A DNA stretch of 64,000 bases from Myrmaecium sp. VS I D KN 1 (taxonomy: Eukaryota; Ascomycota; Dothideomycetes; Valsariales; Valsariaceae), in NCBI GenBank assembly GCA_019775845.1, contig JADQAV010000010.1, forward strand, positions 654,871-718,870, read 5' to 3'. Made by a program: the position numbers and the translations under genes. The notes beneath the pieces are model-generated. The model saw only the letters and a list, made by a program, of their open reading frames with translations, was not told the origin of the DNA and did not search any database. Below are positions 56,899 through 64,000 of the stretch, piece after piece. How positions within the stretch are numbered: the stretch's first letter is position 1; each line of letters starts with the position of its first letter.

Positions 56899-57689
56899 GG
56901 AAAGGCCCCTGTCGGCTCTGGCGGCGGTGGTGATGATGACGGTGAGGGTGAGAGTGAGTACTATGACGGCGCGGACTTATTTAGGCTTGACTACTGTAGG
57001 TGAATGCTCCTTCGTTGTCATGGCGTGCCGCGTGCTCATATCACACTAGTTGAAAGATCTTTCTCGAACTTCTTTGCGGTCAATCTATTACAGCTGAGGA
57101 TAATACCTAACTCGCGTCGGCTCAGCTTTCTCCTCCTCATGGACATCTATGTCCGCTGAAAGTTCCTCTGCACGTGCTCGAGGCGCCCTAAACGTCTCCC
57201 GGTACATTGCTGCACCGTTTCAGTCATTCAATTTTGTCTGCTTACCCTCCGTACAAAACCCTCAACCTCAACCTCTTCAAACAAGATCCGCTGCGGTAAA
57301 TCCTTGACCCTCAAGTCTATATATAGACTGACTCCCGCACCCCAACTCATGTGTAATTATAATTCACATATACGTATGCATGTCGCACCGCTTTACTCTT
57401 CATTTCTCTGTCATGTTCAAGAACGTCTTTACCCACAGTACAACCCGGTCCAGGAGAATGAGAGGGATATGAATAGTAATAATGGTATGTGTGTAGTGTG
57501 TACGTATAAATTTATGAATAGTGGCTACATCAAACACCGCGCACCGGACAAGAGAGACAAGGCTGAGGATAGATGGTTTGATGCCTCAGGCAGGAAACGA
57601 GGTGCTATATATAAACAAGAAACCTCCCATCTTCAACCACCACTGTTCAGACTTACTTTCACCCCTTTCCCCCACCCGCCAGCCATTTC

Positions 57690-59305
57690 CTACGTGAAAT
57701 ACCTCCAATTGGCCGCCTTCTCGCCTTCAGGCCCAATGGTATCGGTGTCGACGTCCTCGGCGCGCAGGCGGCGGCCCTGGGCCCGGTCCCGACGGCGGTT
57801 CTCCCGCTTCATCCAGCCGCCGAGGCCGAGGGTGAAGGCGATACAGATGACGTTGCAGGCGGCGGTGGCGGCGAGGTTAGGGAGATAGCGGGGCGCATAA
57901 GCGGTCCGGAAGGTGGCGCCAGAGATGACGCCGCCGAGGTTGCCCAGGCCGACCATCAGGCCTGTCGTCACCGCTCGCGCGTTTTCCGACAGGTTGTTGT
58001 TGTTGTGCCAGCTGTGGACGAGACAGGAGGGGATGTAGGCGCCCGCCGCCATGAGGAAGCAGGCGAAGTAGGCGACGCCCGTGTGCGCGACCGCGTCGAT
58101 GGCCGCGAGGATGATCATCCCCGTGAGGGAGACGGTCAGGGCGAAGACGATGTGGAAGCTGCGCTCTCGGAAGTGGTCGCTGGACTTGCAGACGCAGAGT
58201 AGGACTACGAAGCCAGTGGCGTTCGGAGCCACGGTCCAGAGGTTCGTTTTGATCACGGAAAAGCCGAGGCGTGCGACGATCTAGACAGCGTTAAAAGAGG
58301 AGGACGGTGGTGGTCAGAGGGAAAAAGACCATACTTGAGGCAAGAAATTGGCCGTTGTCGAGAACGCCACCGTGTATGTCAGCGAGATGATGCACCAAGG
58401 GAGCATCTTCCAGGTCTTCCAGTGCTCGAAGCACGCCCGCCAGCTGAAGGCCTCCCCAACCTTGCGTGAGCCGTCACGGAGAGCGCGAGCCGTCGCAGCT
58501 GTTTTCTCAGCTTCAGTGAGGAACCACGCCGTCTGAGGACCGGCAGGAAGCCACCAGTACGAGACAGTACCGAAGATGACGGTCAAGCCGCCTTCGATGA
58601 TGAAGAGCCATTTCCAGCCTGGGATGGCGGAATCGATCTGGAAGACGCCAAAGGAGATCAGTCCGCTGAAGGCAGCAGCGAGGAGAGCGGAGCCGAAAAA
58701 GAGCGCAATGCGGAAAGCGAGCTCGCCGCGATTGTAGAACAGCGTGAGGTAGAAGATGGCACCCGCGAAGAAGCCAGCCTCGAACGCTCCGAGCAACAGC
58801 CGGATGACCAGCATGCCGGCGAAGTCGTGAGTGACACACTGAAGGAGGGCGCAGCTGCCCCAACCGACCATCAGCGTGGGCAGCATGACCTTGCCCGAGT
58901 ATCGCTTGGTGAGGATGTTCAGAGGGAGGTCGCAGAGACCATTGGGGATATAGAACAGCAGAATCAGCAGGGAGTACTGCTCGCCCACGAAGCCTAAATC
59001 CTTCGTCATGCCATCCGTCTCCGCATTGCCCAAGTTGCTGCGATCGACGCTGTTGAAGAAGTACATCTGCAGTGATAATCAGCGGGTTATACATTAAACG
59101 CACCCCACAGTCGTTCTGGAATCACTTGACGTTGACGTACGACGGACATGAACGGCAGCAGCCATGTATCCAGCTTGCGGACATAGGACCGCTCCGCCGC
59201 GATGTCGATGATAGTTCCCACACTCATGTCATCATCCGCGGTCTCCGTGGGTGACTGAGCCACAGCATTGCTGTCGGCATCCAAAGCATATTTTTCGACA
59301 TCCAT
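57690..59305 (-). CDS. MFS transporter, allantoate permease (Dal5/anion:cation symporter) type
   Basis: Three exons (59305-59141, 59066-58335, 58280-57690), 495 aa, all joins in phase 0. The N-terminal 40 residues are acidic and cytosolic. The first helix is split by intron 1 (LDTWLLPFMSV/MYFFNSVDRSNLGNA), and NSVDRSNLGNA is the hallmark of the Dal5/ACS family. Twelve membrane helices can be traced, including SLLILLFYIPNGL, FEAGFFAGAIFYLTLFYNRGE (helix 4-5, family motif) and, in exon 3, GLMVGLGNLGGVISG. The C-tail is basic then acidic. The family imports organic anions such as allantoate, nicotinate, pantothenate or aromatic acids with protons; substrate cannot be read from sequence. It lies tandem to, and downstream of, the phenol-2-monooxygenase-type gene, which supports a catabolic role (inference). 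Confidence 0.9.
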
Positions 59306-60284
59306 GGCGGCCAGAGGATAGAGGATATGGGAAATGTGAGGGTAGCACGACGCTCAGCCTACTACGACGGTCCGTTACTGGGCAAATAAGAAATGCGAAC
59401 GGCAGCAGCTTGCAGCCGGCGGTGACATGGGCTCGAAGATATGTACTGTACTACATATCGGTTTCCATTCTTGCGGCACGACAGGACACACCCTCCCATC
59501 GTCGCTCCCTCGCCACAAAGACGGAGGCAAGAGGACGCAGGCGAGGAGATGATAGGGATCTGCATTATTGTGCTTATCGCCAGGAAGCCGAGGTAGTGAA
59601 CATGCAGTGCCACCTTCTATCTGGGAGAGAGAGAGAGAGAAAGAGAGAGGTCCGTTCCGATGAGCATGGTTGATCCCTAGCGTGTCTGATAGTGCCGTAC
59701 GACTCCTGGTTTCCCATGTTAGAATGGAGGGATGGGGCCCAGGTTCCGGTGGAAAGTGGGGGTGGGGTAGAAGTAGGGAGTAGCACTGAGGTTCCAGCTG
59801 GTGGGGGGCGCGGGAAGGGGCGCGGGCACCTACATCTTGTCAATTCACCACGTTGTAACTGCGTCGGTCTCGTAAGTGGTTATCTTTTGGTCGTAGACAG
59901 GCAAGGCACACATTCAGAGGAACCTGGTTCAAGGGGAACCTTTCAAGCGATTCTCAAATAATAGAAGTCGTGTCCAGCAGACTGAGATACTATCGGGAGG
60001 CTTTGAAGAAAAGTGACGTGTTTTATTCCTAGCTCCAGAATGCGATATGAACGACATAGGATATAGCGTTAGAGATCAGAAAGAGAAGACGACCTAAAGC
60101 CCTATACGCCGGATGGCTGTCCTCTTCACGTATGCCTAGAATGGGTAAATCTCGCCCGAAAAAGATGCCTTGACATGTCTCACCTACATAACTCCTTTCC
60201 ATGAGATCATAACAACGGAATGACGGGCGATTCCACCCGGATAATGCATGAGTCCCAGAGAACAACGACGACCTCCGCAGAAGC
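59306..60284. other. intergenic, MFS promoter and 3' flank of the flavin monooxygenase
   Basis: A short GA-repeat lies at about 59626-59650. No gene is supported. It should hold the promoter of the MFS gene and the 3' UTR of the monooxygenase gene. Confidence 0.5.
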
Positions 60285-62490
60285 CTACGCGGTCAGAAAG
60301 CCATCGAAATATTCATCGATCCACTCGACCGCCGACGCCCCGCTCTCCTTGCTTCCGTTCTCCCACCGCTTCACCGCGCCCACGTACCCGTCCGGCCGGA
60401 CAATGGCAACAGCGACCTCCTCCGGCGCCAGCCCGTCCCCGCCGAACCACTTGCCCATGCACGTTCGGCCGCGGGTGTCCATGGCCGGCACGTCGTCGAG
60501 GTAGAAGGTCCACCGGCTGTCCTTGAGCAAGGGGGGCAGGTCGGCGATTTCGATCCGGTGCTTCGCCACGTCCGTCACGAGCGCGTACGTGATCAGGCCG
60601 GAGACGGGCGTGTACCGCTCCGGCCGGACAAAGCCGTCGTGCGGCGCGGCCACCGGCGGCTGCAGGTTGTACGACGCGTTCATCGAGGTCGTCAGGCGGG
60701 CGACGAGCGAGCTGCCCGCGTGTGCGGCCGTCACGGTATCGAGGAAGGGCCGGCCCGCCTGCGCGGGCTGGTGGGCGAAAAAGTAGATCCGGAACTGCCC
60801 GAGCGCGGGGATGTCGAGCTGGATGTCCACCGGGTTCGCATCGATGTAACGGGTCACTTTGGCGGGTGGCAGGAGACATCCGGGCTTCAAATCGCCGCCG
60901 ATTGGCTCGTCGGGGGCGAGATTGAGGATGTTGTAGTCATACTCGGCACCGACGCCCGAGATGAACCGGACGTTCTTCATGAAGTTCTCCGCAAGAGCAT
61001 CGGAGTTGCCGGCAGCGAACGCGTTCGCGTGCTCGTAGTCGAAATTGATCAGATCGTGAGCGATCTTCTTCCGTTCGTCCTCGTAAGACTCCAGCAGCAC
61101 CGATTTCGCGAGCCCGCGGATCGCCAGGTTTAGTTTCCATGCGAGGTTCCAGGAGTCGTGCATCGAGGTGTTCATCCCTTGAGCGGCCTTGGGCGAATGG
61201 GTATGGCTCGCATCACCGCAAATGAAGACGCGGTTGGTATCGTCAGTGAACCGCGATGCGACGCGCTGCCCGATCTTATACCGCCCAAACCATTCTGGGA
61301 GGTGTCAGTGCTGGTCGCCGTCACAAACAGAGCGTGACTTACCTATCGATTGCCACCTCAGATAATAGGGAGACATGATCTCTTGCGCCCTTTTCTTCAC
61401 GAACTCTTGGGTCAACTCTTCTCTTGATATTACTTCTTTATTGGTAGGTTTCAGCTCAATGTAGAGCCGTGTGAGATTTCGCTCCCGCGGGATGATGAGC
61501 ACCGAGCCGGCCTTCTCGTTATAGACCACAGTCTTGCTCCAGATGTCAGGGAAGTCCGTCTCCAACTCCCCATCGAGGACGCCCCAGATGGCGTCGTTGG
61601 AAGCGCCTATTGGCACTGCGCCTGGAATACACTTACGCACCTGGGAATGCGCGCCGTCGCAACCGACCAGATATTGCGTGTGGAAGGTCATCCTTGCTTG
61701 ATCCACATTGACCCTACAGGTCACTTCAAGCTCGCCGGCTTTCCTTGGGGTGTAGACGAAGGTTTCGAAGAAAGTGTTCCGCCTGACTTGCACTCCCCGC
61801 TCTTTCATGTCATCCAGAAACAGCTCCTCGATCATCCCCTGGTGAACGAGGAGGATGTACGGGTCTAGGCAGTCCACAACCGGAGGGTAGTGAACCTCCC
61901 GTCCCGTACGATGAAGCGGTTCTCCTTCAGCTGATTTCTGAAAGGGGCGACGCAGTTAGCATGATGGACCTTCTTCGGTCCTCGGGGGCACAGATGCGTT
62001 CATACCCAGAAAGCAATGTCATAGACCTTGACGCCCTTCCGTAAGACGGGCTCCGCCAAGCGCATCTGCTTCAGAGTCTCGATGGTCTTAGGCTGAAGGC
62101 CATCCGCGCGACCGGTCGTAGTCTTGTCCGGCCTGTTGTCTACGACTTCGACTTTGATGCCGAATCGGGCCAGATTTGAGCTGATCAACGGTAAGTAAGC
62201 GATTGCTGATTGGGAAGGCCCTCATCATCGGGATCTGCGCCGAGAACGTACCCGAGCATGACACCAGCCGGTCCAGCACCCACCACCATCACATCGCTGA
62301 ACGACGGTTCGATGTGCTGGAACCAGTCGCGATTGACGAGAGAGTTAGGCGCAGCCAGAAACTCGGCCGACCTGAAGGCCTCTTCACTGTGCTCGGAAGC
62401 GCTGGGGCACATGGTTGGACTGGAGGATGAAGAGGTGGAGCGTTGTGAGGATTTGCGCTTCATGAGGCCTAACAGGAAGGAGGACGGCAT
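60285..62490 (-). CDS. FAD-dependent phenol 2-monooxygenase-type hydroxylase
   Basis: Four exons (62490-62252, 62180-62006, 61937-61343, 61294-60285), 672 aa with exact phase. After a Ser-rich N-terminus comes the FAD-binding [10 protein letters not shown], split by intron 1, then [12 protein letters not shown] and [10 protein letters not shown]. The middle has the DG motif LVGCDGAHS and the GD motif [19 protein letters not shown], then [12 protein letters not shown]. The C-terminal thioredoxin-like phenol-hydroxylase dimerisation domain covers about the last 200 residues ([22 protein letters not shown]). The family hydroxylates phenols ortho to the OH using NADPH and O2, in aromatic catabolism or specialised metabolism. 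The short N-terminal Ser/Thr-rich extension is unusual. The gene diverges from the amidase gene across 930 bp, so the two may share control. Confidence 0.92.
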
Positions 62491-63420
62491 GGTTGCGGCT
62501 GGAATAAGAGGTGCTGGACCGGCGGTCGGAAAATGGGGGTGGTGGTGTCGTTGTGTTCTGATCCGCAACGGCCTCCTCCATCTTTCACAACGCCGAGGAG
62601 GTGAAGATACTCGATTAAAGAGGGATCCGGAGGAACTCGCTCAAGCTACCCAGAGCGGTCTGACCAGCCTGTGGCAGATGCGTAGAAAGGGTGAAAAACC
62701 TCGTTTGCTATTACTCTCCACTATTTGCTATTGTCCCCGTCTTCGAGCTCCAGACGAGCAAGCTGGGCGGCTCGAACAACGGCGTTTTCCTGAGCGTCAG
62801 CCGTCCCATCCGTGAGCAGTGGCAGGGCGGAGGTGAGATGCCGAGCCGCAAAGTGGGCGACAGGCAAGGGGGCCAGGGGCGAGATGCCGGGAGGATGGGG
62901 AAAGGGGCAGGTTGGCATGCGCTCGAACAAGTCCACTACCCCACTCCTGCACGGAACGGGCTGGCAGATGGCGCCCGCGCTTCCGGTTGGATGCCGCTGT
63001 CTGCTGTCTTTTGGCCCTGGTAGCCCCCACCGTCCACGCCCACTGCTCGTCCACAGCACCTCCAAGCCCGCGGCGAGGGCGACAGGAGGAGGAGGGCGAC
63101 GCACGTACAACGGGAAGAATCGAAATAGCAGGCAGATAAGACGACCACCGCCCTGGAACCATGGAGACAACCATGGAGATCACAGGAAGCTCACAGTTAT
63201 GCGGGGAGTTGTTCCGCGGAGAGGTAGGCATCGTGGTGAACGAGTCTCCTTTAATTGATCGTATTGCCCCTTTCCAAGCCCTTTTCTCAGCCCAGCACCT
63301 TACCGCCCCCCTGCTCCGCCGTAGCCGCAATTCTGATCTGGTCTTGCAGCCTCGTGGATCAGATCTAGGACGCTCCCCTAACAATCCAGCCAAACGAGCA
63401 CAACCCAGTCTTTCTCGACC
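62491..63420. promoter_or_regulatory. divergent promoter between flavin monooxygenase and amidase genes
   Basis: A 930-bp head-to-head interval. No gene is supported; the long frames here carry no known motif. No clear TATA box was found. Confidence 0.5.
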
Positions 63421-64000
63421 ATGGGCAGCGCTCAGGCAGCCTGGCTCGCCACGGCCTGGGAGAAGAGACGCTTGCAAGCCGAAGCGCTGGAAGAATTCGC
63501 AAAGATCTATGATGCGGTCGGTCCGGGATCTGGCTCGGAGATTATTGACGGGACGGTGGAGGAGTTGACGCGCCGGATGGAGACCGGATGCCTAACTGCA
63601 AAGGACCTCGTGTCCGCGTACTGTCAGAGGTGAGAGGCTCGTTCACCACCCACCCCCCCCCCCTAGCCTACCCCAGACGGAGGCGGGAGAAGAAAAAATC
63701 GAAATCCCGCTACTGTAATCGACTCATTCTCACGCCACATATTCATTGTAGGGCTGTAGAGGCGCATCAGAAAGTAAGTCGAAAAATACTCCTGTCGCAT
63801 CGCAATGTGTTCTTTTGCGGATGTTCCCGTTGACATGCTTTGCAGACCAATTGGCATGTTGAAAATCCCCCGCCCCTTTTTTTCCCCTGTGACGGTGCCA
63901 ACCGGCTAATCCCTGGACCGACGGAGACTCTTCAGCCTTACCGAGATCCTTTTCCACGACGCCTTGCAACGCGCCGACGAGGTCGATCGGATAATTCGAG
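63421..64000 (+). CDS. amidase-signature family protein, 5' part (runs off window)
   Basis: Partial at the right edge. Exons 63421-63629, 63752-63773, 63846-63853 (8 nt) and 63936 onwards keep one frame. The product begins MGSAQAAWLATAWEKRR and continues AKIYDAVGPGSGSEIIDGT, EELTRRMETGCLTAKDLVSAY, CQRAVEAHQKTNCLTEILFHD and ALQRADEVDR. ITAKDLV-type plus AYxxR followed by TNCLTE is the N-terminal signature of fungal amidases (acetamidase/indoleacetamidase-like), which hydrolyse amides through a Ser-Ser-Lys triad. The catalytic Gly/Ser-rich region lies beyond the window. Intron 3 has a GC donor (GCATGT), intron 2 is GTAAGT...GCAG with branch TTGACAT. The 8-nt microexon is required to keep the TNCLTE motif in frame. 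Confidence 0.8.

Larger units (their letters stand above)
56083..57689. other. 1.6-kb intergenic interval
   Basis: Left: promoter of the APH-like gene with a TATTTAA box on the minus strand at about 56269-56276 and a probable 5' UTR intron. Middle: a doubtful small frame (listed). Right: AT-richer 3' flank of the MFS gene. No other gene is supported. Confidence 0.5.

Overview
The window is nuclear DNA of a filamentous ascomycete (Pezizomycotina). The evidence is the set of recognisable fungal genes, short spliceosomal introns of roughly 50-330 nt with GTRNGT donors and CTRAY branch sites, an isolated 5S rRNA gene outside any rDNA array, and CT-rich promoter and UTR tracts. I cannot fix the class from sequence alone. 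Seventeen protein genes were modelled. In the multi-exon models the reading phase closes exactly across every junction.

Left part (1-31.7 kb): a Fun30-type chromatin remodeller diverges from VMA21 (V-ATPase assembly). A DUF2406 protein follows, then about 5 kb with no confident gene, then a CYSTM tail-Cys protein and a 5S rRNA gene. Next come two Cys-rich minus-strand genes (an unnamed zinc-binding protein and an RBR-type E3 ligase), YOS9 (ER lectin of ERAD, ending in RDEL) and JAC1 (mitochondrial Fe-S J-protein). A long minus-strand gene at 22.4-26.8 kb encodes a nuclear-looking protein with a split CxxC module, a SUMO-interaction-like motif, coiled coils and an AT-hook; an assembly gap lies inside its second intron. 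An Rex1-type 3'-5' RNA exonuclease follows.

Middle part (33-52 kb): an FHA-kinase-FHA-like protein of the Rad53/Chk2 class, a membrane-anchored sterol-ester/triglyceride lipase, PEX6 (peroxisomal AAA ATPase) and VPS10 (vacuolar sorting receptor). These are housekeeping genes.

Right part (53-64 kb) has a different character: a 2-oxoglutarate/Fe(II) oxygenase, an APH-like kinase, an allantoate-permease-type MFS transporter, a phenol-2-monooxygenase-type flavoprotein and, divergent from it, the 5' end of an amidase gene that runs off the window. Transporter, aromatic hydroxylase and amidase side by side suggest a small catabolic (or specialised metabolism) neighbourhood; this is inference. No transposon, CRISPR or viral element was found. 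The best candidates for something little described are the CxxC/AT-hook protein, the Cys-rich protein at 14.2-15.0 kb with its odd upstream frame, and the metabolic neighbourhood at the right end.
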